From Microvelia longipes (lineage: Eukaryota > Arthropoda > Insecta > Hemiptera > Veliidae): a stretch of DNA of 64,000 bases. The notes beneath the pieces are model-generated. The model was not told where the DNA came from, did no database searches, and saw nothing but the letters and a program-made list of their open reading frames with translations. Made by a program: the position numbers and the translations under genes. The first letter of the stretch is position 1. Each line of letters starts with the position of its first letter. This document shows positions 35,490-47,439 of this stretch, piece after piece. The DNA is taken from the NCBI GenBank assembly GCA_018340805.1, contig JACMZG010001911.1:32987214-33051213 (forward strand), in the 5' to 3' direction.

Positions 35490-36640
35490 GTTCCGTTTCA
35501 ATAAAAAATCGGGTACGGGATACCTCGAACATTTCCTCATTACATCGGATTCACTACGCTCATCCTACCAACTTCGAACTCGCTTCGCTCGTCCTTACAA
35601 TATACTAGTAGTTAAATTTATTTTGCAACACGTCATCGGACTCACTTTGCTCGTCCGTAAATAGTAAATACAGTCGTATCATTCCCAGTAGTCATGCATC
35701 CAGGCACTGACCACGCTCGATGCATCTTAACTTTTATGATCCACCAAAAATTATGGATATACTTGTATTAAAACGAAACTTAAAGTACTTATTTTATACG
35801 TTAAGGAATATATTTTAACCAAATTTCAACTCAATTTTCTGATTCAATTTTTTTAAAAACGTATAAAAGTCATTCGATAAAAAATGAACTAATGATAATA
35901 ATGAGATGAAACTTACTAAATATATTAGTCTCATAAATGGCTACATGCGTGTTAAATTTCAATCGGATCGTATAATTTTTCCGTGTTTTATGATTTTCGA
36001 AATTTTTTCCGAGTTATTAATGTGGTTAATGACGTCATAAAAAATGTTCCTAATAGCACAACTGCACCGATAAACTGATTTTTGTACAAAATTTTAACTC
36101 TTTAGCATGAAGACACTGGGAGCTACGATGATAACAGAGACAGACACACAAAATTACACGCACGCACGCATACACACAGGAGGTTTTAAAAAACATCTGA
36201 AACGGATAATTCTGGTAACATCCCGATTTCGGAATTTTTTGCAACGCAATATGCCTACGGTATAAATGAGGAAAAGTAAAAACCGGTTACGAGGTACCTC
36301 AGAACTTTTTCGCATTACATCAAATTGACACGTTCTTTCTCCATTCTTATTAGAATATTTTGACAATTAGTCAAATTTTTACTGCACCAGGTAATAGATT
36401 ACATTAGTTTTATACCCAGCGGTCACCCATCCAGACACAGACCTAACTTGATGATACATAACATATATGATCAAACAAAAACCATGGATGTACCTGCCGT
36501 GTTGAAACGAAACTTGGTACACTTACTCTTATTACATAAAGTAATACACTTGTAATTTTAACGTTTAAGTTCAACTCATTAAAAGGACCTCTAATTCGGA
36601 CTCGTGTCACATTCTTAAACTTTCGGCTCGCTACGGAAGC
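35490..36640 (+). repeat. Rep-A, nearly full unit plus second tandem partial unit
   Basis: Unit 1 (about 35505-36285) runs 'aatcgggtacgggatacctc', then a TCGC-motif block (35540-35665), 'catgcatccaggcactgacc', 'ttaacttttatgatcca', 'aaaacgaaactt', 'gatgaaactta', 'gcgtgttaaatttcaatcgg', the module with TGACGTCA (36030-36037), 'agcacaactgcaccgataaa', (AC)n and 'gaggaaaagtaaaa'. Unit 2 restarts at 36290 ('ggttacgaggtacctc'), with 'ggtcacccatccagacacag' at 36420 and 'aaacgaaacttggtacactt' at 36507, then decays. The offset between equivalent points is 730-785 bp, so Rep-A occurs as head-to-tail copies here. Confidence 0.85.
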
Positions 36641-36687
36641 CATTTCATTAGCAAAATCATTTTAAATCAAATTGGCTTAAACTAAAA

Positions 36688-37080
<393 letters not shown>

Positions 37081-38835
37081 AAATAAATAAACTTAATAAA
37101 TAATTTGTATCTAATAAACATAGAAATAATTTGATTAAGTCAATCCTACTTCACCGAAAATATTATTTCTTCTATTAATAAAGTAATTCCATTAATAAGT
37201 TAAAATTTCACAAAACAAAGCATAAGCCAAGTTACAAGGAGCATGTAGCAATAGCTGTTAATATTATTGATTCAATGACTACTGAACATTTGTGTTGATG
37301 TGTGTAAATGATATCATAAATATTTTAAATTCACAATTTAACTAGTTGAAACATACATATTACTAATACTAAAACAATACAAATATAATTGGATCAAACC
37401 AATATAGCGAATAATATGTCTGAAATATCACTCTAAAATATCTTTGCTTTTGGCTCAAGGCCAAAAGCATAAAATAAATTGAAAATATTTTCGAAAATCA
37501 AAAACACAGTTATTTATCAAACTCAAAATGTGATTTATAGAAGCAGTAAGTTTAAAGGTATCTTATATAGACCAACTGACAGACAAATAAATTTCTGCTA
37601 TAAGAACAGATGACTGACGTTTTCCATAATTAAATTTTACACTTACTTAAGCATTGGCAATTTTTTTCTCAATGCAACCGCTCGAAAAAAAAATGGTTTT
37701 GATAGAATTTGAGTGGCATTGATGCCAAATTTTCAAGGTATTAAATCCTGAAGACAGCTGAATGATACCAGTAGAATCTCATATACCATTATTTAACACC
37801 AAGAGTTAAACCAAGAATATCGTTTTTTTATACTAAGGATTCCATTTTCTCGTTCTAAGGATTACGGAAACTTAGAATATTATCTAATGCAAAGAGGTTA
37901 TTAAAACCAAGGATATCATTATGATACACCAAGTACACCATTTTATAATACTAAGGGTTGTCAAAGCAAAAGATAATATAGACATATTTTGCAATTGTTA
38001 TAAAATAGAAAAATAATTTTAAATGAGATTAATGATTTTAAATTAAATAAATAATTTTAAATGAGATAAACGGCATTGTACGATTTTTGAAAACAGAAGT
38101 ATGATTGTTTGATTTGTCATTTTCTTTTTTGGTAAATAATTGATTACTTAGATTGTTAGAAAGTCCGCCCTACCGACTCAAGGGTTTTCAGTTCTATAAC
38201 TTAATTTCTGTATCGATACCACCGAAATACGGTTGTTACAAATTAAAAACTGAGTTAAAACCAAAAAACAAAAATAAATTACACAAAACCTGATACGTAC
38301 GTGCTGTTATACGAGTTTTGCATTTAGTGTTACAGTAAAGCCACGTCGCAGTAAAGCCAAAAATTTAAATAAAACAAAAACCAAGCATTTTTTTCTGCCA
38401 TGATACCATTACGTTAAGTTTAAAAAGAAATGAACTAATGCACTAGATCAGTAAACCTAATTTAAAAAAACCAAGATTAGTATTCACGTTACTGACAACT
38501 TAAATATCCCTGAGATGCTAAACAATGTTCCCGAAGGGCTAAAAGTGAAACAAGAAAAATCGTGTGAGCATAGCACATAGGCAAAACTGCAAGATACCCA
38601 GACACAGATGCTTAGTTGTTAAATTTGTGAAGCGCAGGGAAAAATATCAGTGATTCAATAATTATAGAAAATTATGTACTAAGAAGAAAAAACACAATTT
38701 AAACACTCTCCAGCTTAGTCAAACCTCTTAAGGCTAACTTCAAGAATGAAGGATGATTACATAAGAATAGTTAAATAAGAAGGAAACAGTTATACAGAAC
38801 GCTCTACATTACACACACACACATCATATATCAAA

Positions 38836-38837
<2 letters not shown>
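37081..38837. other. Unassigned AT-rich DNA
   Basis: No gene recognised. 37740-37990 has degenerate 'ataccat..accaag..' periodicity that I could not resolve into units. Confidence 0.5.
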
Positions 38838-38931
<94 letters not shown>

Positions 38932-38978
38932 TGGTTCATTTTTTGGTAGTACATTTCTCTCTTCATAGCTAATATATG

Positions 38979-39057
<79 letters not shown>

Positions 39058-39071
39058 TTATATATATATAT

Positions 39072-39114
<43 letters not shown>
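38838..39114. repeat. Two (TA)n microsatellites separated by 45 bp
   Basis: TA runs at 38838-38929 and about 38975-39112 flank 'ttggttcattttttggtagt..cttcatagctaat'. ORFs here are repeat artefacts. Confidence 0.97.
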
Positions 39115-39869
39115 CATATTTATTTATAAACTTTGAACATAAATATAGATTTGAAATGCGGAGGAGAAGCGGAATCGATACCCCTTATTCCTCACTTTGA
39201 ATTCTGTCGTCCGAACAACCTCATGAGCGTCAAATAGGGTGTGTTTTTCAAAAGGATTTTTTATGTTCACCTTTAAGTGTTTAAGTGAGGGACGTACAAA
39301 ATTAAATTCTACGAACAACCACCATATATTTTAGCTACACACAAGAGGAAACTGTAGATAACAATATGTCATTGGCCTTTAAGGAGAAGCTAAACTTTAT
39401 TGAATACCTGAAATATTTCAATTATTAAAGGAACAGAAAGAAAATAAATTAATTACTAAGTAAATAAAAAGAGTGATAGTGTATTGATAAAAAAAAGTAA
39501 AAAGTGCTTCGTAAAATAATTAAAGAAAAGATAGCTTTATTTTATTTCAAAGATTCACTAATTAATTAAAATATAATTAAAAGTCTTTTTTTAATTTTAG
39601 TGAACTCAGTTGAATTTATTTTCTTAATTATAAATTTCTTCGGGAAATGATTTTTTTCTTCTTTAATTAAAAACAACACTTTTAATTAATAATTATCCTT
39701 TAACTAAATACAATTTACTTGATAAAATATTGAATGTAATTATAATTTTAAAATACTGTTATAATAATACTAATAATTTTTGAACGATTTGCTTTAAAAG
39801 TATGGATGGAGTTTTAAAGTAACAATAATTTATTTCAATTAGTTATGTAAAATAGTTATTGTTTTTTGC
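39115..39869. other. Unassigned AT-rich DNA
   Basis: No gene or repeat recognised. Confidence 0.5.
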
Positions 39870-40040
39870 TGCTTAGAGTAGCCTAAAACTGATCCTGAGT
39901 CGATCCAAGTATTCAAAGTACTTAAACCTAAAAACCCGGGTTAGAATCTTGGTTTCGAAGATAATTTTTTAATTGGTATAAATACAAAGTAATTCAGGCT
40001 CAAGGTTTACAATCTGGTCGAAAGTTGTTTGGAATACTTA
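39870..40040 (+). repeat. Possible tRNA-like SINE remnant
   Basis: 'agagtagcctaaaactgatc' followed about 50 bp later by 'cccgggttagaatcttgg' (B-box-like GGTTAGAATC, 39939-39948), a T-run and 'gtaattcaggctcaagg'. A similar end ('gtaattcaggca') occurs at 61798. A-box fit is poor, so this is tentative. Confidence 0.3.
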
Positions 40041-40327
40041 ATTTTTAAGTCACCAAATTAGTTCTTGCTCAGGTTCGGTTTATGCTTTATAATCGCAACA
40101 CTAACACTTTTAAGCACACTAACATTTTTCTATTTTCCTGAAAAGTGAGCTTTCTATGACAGCCTAAAATGTTAAACAAAACTGATTAAGCAAGGAGGAC
40201 CATAAGTTTAAACAGCCATCACAATATAAATGCACATTTTTTTTTGTAAATCCAAGAAAATAGACAAGTAATGTTAACAAATAACAAATGGCAATTATTG
40301 ACCATACGTGTAAAAAAATAGTAAAAA

Positions 40328-41010
40328 GTTATGAGGTTTTGGTCATGATAAATAAAACAACATTTAAGCTTTCGACCGTATCTTCATCAGAAAATGTTCA
40401 ATAAAAAACTAAAGCCGTTAACAGAAAGAAACAGATAAGGTATCTAAACATAGCCAGCTGTGTATACTATCGAAGAATGAACTACAAACCAAACAAAGAT
40501 CTAGCCCCGGGGCTTCACATTAAGGTTGTATCATTAGAAAATAACTAAAGAATTATTAACAATTTTAACTAGCCATGAAAGGAAACAAGAATAAAATATT
40601 AATATTTAACAAAACATAAACTAAAAATAAAATTTAACAATACGAGAGTTTAAAAAAAAGGAAGTTAAGTTATACAACAAATTAACTAACATGGTTCGAT
40701 AATAAGTTTCTATAAATATCACTTAAGTTATTGGTGTCAGTTTTCTTATTTTAAGCTAAAGGTTGCGATGTTATGTGCACCATTTCTTTAAAAAGCCTTT
40801 TCTTGTAGTTAGGTTCCTCTTCAAGAATATTACAATTATCATAACTAAATTCATGATTATTGCTAATAGCATGTTGTGTAAGAGCACACTGGTTTGTTTT
40901 AGTCTTAGTTTTCTTAGCTGTGTTGACATTTGATTTATGACAGGATAATTTTTTTTTTAAATTTTGCGATGATTGTCCAATATATACTTTATTACAATTA
41001 TTACATTATT
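40328..41010 (-). pseudogene. Penelope-like element: GIY-YIG endonuclease remnant and 3' UTR
   Basis: On the minus strand from about 41005 to 40745 one frame reads 'NNCNKVYIGQSSQNLKKKLS', 'CHKSNV', 'KTNQCALTQHAISNNHEFSY' and 'EEEPNYKKRLFKEMVHI'. This is the C-terminal endonuclease of Penelope-like retroelements: the C-x2-C knuckle before 'YIG', then 'ALAQHA...H.F', then 'E..Y.KRLF.E..HI'. The frame is lost just upstream of the knuckle, and no reverse transcriptase is visible. Downstream (to 40328) is the 3' region with 'ctgatgaagatacggtcgaa' and 'agctt', repeated at 24625-24770. Assignment rests on the motif series. Confidence 0.85.
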
Positions 41011-42024
41011 ATTATTGCAAGTAATATTGTTTTGCGACTATCATAAACCTGTAATGTAAGCAAGAATTGGATTAGCGAACAAGAAAGTAAGCATTCCAAA
41101 CGAAATTCGTCCTTGTAAACCTCCGCACCATAATAATTATATCTCTAGTTAACTATTCGTCGTTAATCAAGATTTATGGATTCATTATAATCAATTAGAT
41201 TAAAGTTTTACTGAAACTTTGTCGTTTCTCAAAAACTTGGAGGACAAGAAACGCTACACTGGGTCCACCCTAAACCCCTATAACTTTAAACTTAGTATTC
41301 AACTGTTGTATTAACTTAAGTCTAAAATTTTAAGCTAAAAAGGGATGAGAATAAGAAATTAGTCAAGTTTCGGCAATATTAGGGCTAAAATAAGGATTTA
41401 TCTATTTTAGGTAAAATTAATAAATTATTACATAGTGGGTAAACAGTTGTATTTTTTTATATTAGCAACCTAAAAAATAATCTAAGCTTCCCAAGTCTAC
41501 ACAATAAAATAAATTATGGATTTTTACGGATATTCACGCATTTTATTAATATTATGTATGCACCAGTCGTGCTAGACACAGATAGTAACGAAATCTAGAA
41601 ATGCTCATTGCTCATTGAATTTTAAATCGACAAAGAATGTATGTTTCATATTATTAAATAGCATTATTAAATTAATTGTAATTAAACAGGAACTTTTGGT
41701 CCCTAAACGCTCGCAGCCATTTGCCCAATAGCTGGTTAGCTTGATACCACTCAAAAATTTCGTCATATGCCAAATTTCGATTCAAGTTGAAAAATCCATG
41801 GGTAGTTTTCTTACTACGTCATGTGCAAGCAAGGGATGGAGTACACATTTATTTTTAATCATGTTTAAAAATAATTTTGGTAGAGTTAAAAAAATGTAGT
41901 CTTAATATGATTCAATTTCACGTTAAGCTAAGAGGTAGCAGAGCGATGATTCGTCGGCAGGACGCATCTGAATTGATTGACAGTTTCTATTTTCCACTGA
42001 TTGACAGGATCTACGAAATTTTTG
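41011..42024. other. Unassigned DNA
   Basis: No gene recognised; 41700-41960 is slightly less AT-rich, without motifs. The ORF 41877-42113 runs into repeat sequence and is not considered real. Confidence 0.5.
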
Positions 42025-42085
42025 GCCTGGAGATACGTATGCCGGACGAATTTTATTTGAAATGCGTGCATTTTTGCTCAATACA
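42025..42085 (+). repeat. Diverged Rep-B/SINE head
   Basis: 'tatgccggacgaattttatt' and 'tgaaatgcgtgcatttttgc' parallel the head of the 13675-13735 unit. Confidence 0.65.
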
Positions 42086-42089
42086 TTGT

Positions 42090-42205
42090 TATTTTTCTTC
42101 ATTTATACCGTAGGGATACAGAGGAAGTATTGTGTTTACTCTCAAAATCCGACCTGATATTTCACCTAAAAATCAGTTCAAGCCGTTGTGTACAAAAAGG
42201 TATGG
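42090..42205 (-). repeat. Rep-A tail, copy in minus orientation
   Basis: The reverse complement shows 'cacaatacttcctctgtatc', 'cctacggtataaatgaagaa' and 'ggtcggattttgag', matching the end of the 35500-36285 unit. Confidence 0.75.
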
Positions 42206-43904
42206 AATTTTTTGCTGTTGTATGTTCAAAGAATGAAATTTTGTACAAAAGTCTATCATTTTCTATTTGTACTATCTTGAATATTTTTTATAACGTATAT
42301 TTATAGAATATAATATTTATTGAATTCTGATATTTCCATATCAAATGGGAAACATTACTCACTTAATTACAATTACGAATATCAAATTGCACATGCATTT
42401 TTTATGTACAAAATAATTATTTAAAATATAGAATATAACGTTCTAATACCCCACTTTCACTACCTATGATAAAACAAAGTCAATGTTTTTTAACCTATTT
42501 CTAAACACATTCAGGCAAATTTTTAAATAACACATGTTTATTAATACTCAAATAAAGCTAATATTACATAAGACTTAAAAGATGTTTTATGTAAAACATT
42601 AAACATGCTGTTCAAACTTCTTAACATAAATTGGTTTACCTTAAGGATGGCTTATATAAGAAAGTTAATAGAGTTATATCACATTTCATTTTATCAGTTT
42701 AAATAAAGGTGAGATATATTTCACCTAAAAATAACAACTTGTAAGTTTTAAATAAATTAAATTTAAAATATCATTAAAATAAATTTAAAAAAATCAATTT
42801 TTATTATATTAATTTTTATCAATTTTTATTATAACAGCTAAAGCTAACACACATAATACAAGGTTATAAAATTTTTATTATTTTCTACTTGAAGCCCTTC
42901 AAACTGATTTGAAGTTTTAAATGGTTATTGGATCGTAAAAGTTAGACTAGGAAAGCTAAACTCTATCAAGCTAATGATTAAATTAGTATTGATTATATAG
43001 GGAAAGGTGTTAAATAAAATTATACCCTTTAACTTTCTGAACTTAATTACATTGGTCGTTAAAGTTTGCTTTTAAAATAGTTTATTAAACATTTACTTTA
43101 TTGAAAGTAAAATATAAAGTGCAATAGTACTCATTATACTTTGATTCAATGGGTATCTGGATAAAATGTGATCGCGAATAACATGGATGAAATGTACCTA
43201 GAATGAAATGTTTCCTTTTTTAAATATATTTTGCGTCGCAAGATCAAAGTGATTAAAATGCTAAGTATTATCAAGGCAATACATAAAGTCCTTTTAAGTT
43301 TTGCACTATTAATTTAGTAAGCGGGAACCACTCGAAGTGAAATTTGAAACTAATGAAACATAATCTTATTCAGCTTACAGTTTAATACTTACTGGTAATT
43401 AGTAGCAAACCATAAAAAGGTACTTTGAGGTCTACTCTCCGAACCCAATATAATCTCAGTCCCAGACTGTTAATGTTAGGGTTAAAATACATTTTTAGAT
43501 TTGCTCGCGCTATCCGAGAAAAAAAGATTTTAAGACGTTTTAACTAAACCGTCATTAACAAACACTGCAACAATTACAGAAATTTAATATACTAGAAAAA
43601 ATGGTAATTTTGAAATTTAGCATGCATGTAGCCTAAAAATATAACATTAAAAAATGTGATACACTAACTAAAGTATAATTTCCTTACATTCATTAATTCA
43701 ACTTTTATTAAATTAATGAAATTTAATTAATTGAATTATTTTTTTTAAATCGAAAAATAATTTGAGTTGAAAGTTGGTAATATGTATTGAAATTATCTCT
43801 TACGTAATAATAAGTATGCTAAGTCTTTATACGGCTAGTAAATCTACGGCTTTAGTTGGATAAATAATGTTAGGCAAAATCGAGCAAGTACCTCCATGGG
43901 TTAC
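42206..43904. other. Unassigned AT-rich DNA
   Basis: No gene or repeat recognised. 'tttgctcgcgctatccgaga' at 43500 resembles the TCGC motif. Confidence 0.5.
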
Positions 43905-44065
43905 TGATGGGAATAAATAAATAAATAAAAATCTTTATTAGCATAAATACTAATAAAAGTACAATGGCAAATCGTCAAAAGTACAAAAATTAGAATAACA
44001 TAAATTACTCAAACATAATTTTATTAGAGAAGTACTCTAATAACTGTAAAAGTTTTTACAGTCGG
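43905..44065 (-). mobile_element. Possible LINE 3' tail
   Basis: On the minus strand AT-rich sequence ends 'gctaataaagatttttattt' followed by (ATTT)n, resembling the tail inserted at 19927-20222. No coding part; tentative. Confidence 0.3.
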
Positions 44066-44183
44066 AAGACGAGTGTATCGAGACCAAAAAGATTCTGCAA
44101 TAAAAATTAGGTGATCTAACAACATATTACGCTGCAGGAGCAAAATGTTTTGAGCTCAAAGTGAAGCTTAATCAACCCTTAAA

Positions 44184-44240
44184 AATTCAGGCCCGGAGGT
44201 CCGCATGCCGGAAGAATTTTCATTGAAATGAACATTAATA
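44184..44240 (+). repeat. Diverged Rep-B/SINE head
   Basis: 'attcaggcccggaggtccgc' followed by 'atgccggaagaattttcatt' aligns with the TGGCGCGGTGG head. Confidence 0.7.
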
Positions 44241-46169
44241 TGTTACATTCTTAAGTTTCCGGTATATGCATTATAAGAAGTGGTGACACAACTTGTTATT
44301 TAATCTTTTTTAATTTTTCAGTAACCATCCGCATATACGCATATTTATCCCATAGACACAAAGCATGGCACAACATTATTTAAATGGTGGTCCATCCCCA
44401 CGACACGAGCCATCTCATAAGCCACCTCAATTTTTTCAAAGATAATTTGCATAAAGAAATAATTTATTTTAATACATATAAAAAAATATGTATATACACA
44501 TATGTATTTTTAATAGAATATCTATGTGTTATAAGTTATTGGTGTGGCATTTAACGTGTACTACAGCTAAACCCAACCAAAAAAAGGAAAAAAGTTAAAA
44601 TGTAATAAAATATAACACGCAGTAACTGTAAGTTATGAAATATTGGTTTCCTTTGAACGTAAACTACAGCTAAACCCAACCCTAGTTATCTTTTTTCTAA
44701 TATGTGCTAGGATTTTATAAGTATCCATTGTTTAACGTTAATTCAACAATTAATATTAAATTAACATATTAAATTAAACACATATGAAACAATATATTAA
44801 TGTTGAATATAAGCATTCTATTGCTATTAATTTTAGATTCTTATTTCAAAGAGAACTTATTCAAAATGTAATTTAAAACACGCTATGAGTAATAAATATA
44901 AGAAATGAAATTATATTAAACATAATAGGATTATTCTGGTTCATATAGCTAGTAATTTCAGATGATAAGTATTTCTTAAGCATCACGCGAATTCTCAGTC
45001 AAACGCAGTCTTTAATACAACCTATAACGACTAAGTTGTTAAATCTTGATAAAAAGTAAGTTTAATACATAATGACTCGACATTAGTAGATAGCAATCTG
45101 TTATACTTTTACTATCAGAGTTCTTGTTGTTTCCCGTATTAAAATCTTATCTTTGTATAATAATATTAGGGAAGTCATTAGGTTGTTTGAATTGTTATTT
45201 AATTACGCCTTAATAGTTACACTAGCAATTCATTGTGAATCTACAATACGAGTAATAATGGTACTAATTAATATAAGAATAAGTAATCAGACGTCAATAA
45301 TCTGTATTCAAAAATACACAGTGGCTAGTCTTTAAACAATTTAATAAAATATTATATAGCTTAAAATATTATATAGCTTAAAATAATCCTAAAACTTAAA
45401 GCTTAAATGTTCCTAAACTTTCCTAAAAAGTCTTAAGAAAAAAAATTAGAGAGGAAGAAGTAAATTGATGCATTAAATAATTGTCATTTTCAGAAAAACT
45501 AGGTAATAGAAAAGATAAAATTATATATATCATTTGATACTACCGAGTTTTGCAAAATATGAATAGTTGACACAATTATATTGTATAAAATTATATTTCG
45601 GATTTAATTGTTAAAAATAAAAAGTAAATTGTAAAAAAAAAATATTATATATTACATTTCTAGGGAGAAAAATGAAATTTCGAAGCTCAGAGCAGACTAT
45701 TGAAGTTCCCAGACAAGGCTCAAGCCAAGGCAGGTATATGCAGAGGCGAAGCTTATGCGAGTATTGTTTGCATGAGTTAACAGTGTTGCCTTTGTTGCAT
45801 AAAAGCATATATCATTTTATTGTTACTGCTGAAGAAATATAAAGATATTATTAGTCTTCAAAATTTAATGTTTAAATTTACTTGATGACTGTAAAAATAT
45901 ACTATTACAATAAAGCATTGAATTGCAATTATGCAAAAAGAGTTGAACCATACAAACGAGATACAATATTTCTTAAAATACATTCCGGAAGCAGTAAAGA
46001 AAACATTGATAATGTTTCAACGATTCAACTCTTTGTTTGCAACAATTTAAATTTGAAACTTCATTATTATAAACTAACAAAAAATTAAAATTTGACGATT
46101 TAAAAATCTGAATTGTCATTCAAATTTTTTCACTGGTAAAAATTTAATCAAGTCAAAATATGTGAATGT
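44241..46169. other. AT-rich DNA with minor repeats
   Basis: No gene recognised. 'actacagctaaacccaacc' with upstream similarity is duplicated at 44530-44578 and 44630-44684. A fragment of the 4535-5012 repeat lies at 45530-45590 ('tttgatactaccgagttttg'). Confidence 0.5.
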
Positions 46170-46418
46170 TGTCATTTTTTAACAAAATTATATTATTTAT
46201 TATATTATTATATAATAATTGTCGATGGTCAGCATCATCTTCAAGAGATAAGTAGTGATTCAGCTGTCGTAGCGGTACGATCGTAGAGTAGATGTAGTAT
46301 AGTGTAGAGTAGTTAAATAGTGTAGTGTTAGTATTAAAATAATTGACTCTATTTGCTGACTTTGCATTTATAGAGTTTAATTGCAATATTTAAAAGACAA
46401 TAATTTATTTTTATAAAA

Positions 46419-47342
46419 ATGACGACTCCGAGCGGTATTGACCTACTTAATTGTGTAGTTTGTGAGAAAGGCCTCTCTGGCCAAAATAAAGACATTATCT
46501 GTAAAAAGTGTGGCTTGGGGTATCACTCTACTTGCACAGGACTGAGCAGAGCCGTAGCCAGCGCTCTGATTGAAGGTAAGACGCCCGGGCTTTCCTGGTC
46601 TTGCACCAAGTGCCTAGAGGGGTTAGACCTTTCTGTCATTGACAATTACGAGATGCTGATCTCGTCTGTCGTAACGAGGATGCTCGCCCTGGAAGGCGAG
46701 GTTAGAAGCCTAAAAAAGGCTATCAACAGTAAAGTAGTGAAACCAATTGAATCCAATCCCGCTTCTGACGAAGCTTTAGGTGAAAAACATGTAGTAGATG
46801 ATTCAAAAAATATTGATGAGGGACAGAAGTCACCCGACTCTGTCGAAGTTGACAACCCTGGCCCAGCGCCAGACGACGAAAATGACGAAAAAGATTCTAA
46901 CTTGAGCTACTCTAGTGCTGTAAAGAGTACAAAGGGTAAAGGAAATCCCCAAAAAGATAATAAGGCTGAGGAAAAGACCTATAAAAACGGACAGAAAAGT
47001 ACACACAACCGACTAAAAAGACACAAGAGGACTACCACGATCTATGGAACTGGAGAATCAAAAATTGATTCGCTGTCGGGTGCTCGAGGACGTGTTGGCT
47101 GTATGTGGGCCGAACTAACAAAGATACTACAAAGGAGATGGTATTGAGTTACCTAGAAAAGCAAAATCCTTCACACAAGTTTGACTGTGAAAAACTTGAA
47201 AGTAAGAGTGTTTTACCGAGTTTTAAAATTGAAGCTCCGTATGAGCTAAAGGCCTCTCTTCTAGAACCTTCTTTCTGGCCGAAAACATCAGGGTAAGACC
47301 TTTTTTATTCAAGAGACGCTCTGCGGACTTCAAAACAAAATA
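46419..47342 (+). pseudogene. LINE ORF1 with PHD finger, frameshifted
   Basis: Start 'MTTPSGIDLLNCVVC' with AAAATG context. A C4-H-C3 PHD-type finger is formed by C12/C15, C28/C31, H36/C39 and C62/C65. Residues 78-105 ('MLALEGEVRSLKKAI') are a likely coiled coil; an acidic then basic low-complexity stretch follows (about 125-205). The first frame runs to 47147. A shift near 47100 continues as 'TKEMVLSYLEKQNPSHKFDC' and 'SFKIEAPYELKASLLEPSFW', the conserved C-terminal region of CR1-type ORF1 proteins, to a further frame break after 47296. In this family ORF1 is an RNA-binding/chaperone component of the retrotransposition particle; the PHD finger may help chromatin targeting, which is inference. 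Confidence 0.9.
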
Positions 47343-47439
47343 AATACTCAAGAAAACAATTCAACACTATATAAGCAGACAACAATAGGTAATATTAATA
47401 ATGTTCTTGACAATTCTAATGTTAGAAGAAATGAGGCTA

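Noticed and set aside
36050..36366. Overlapping ORFs with Cys/Val-rich and basic peptides
   Set aside because: They lie in Rep-A, whose other copies have no conserved reading frame.
46646..46855. Minus-strand ORF across LINE ORF1
   Set aside because: Antisense shadow of the PHD-finger ORF1, which has clear family motifs on the plus strand.
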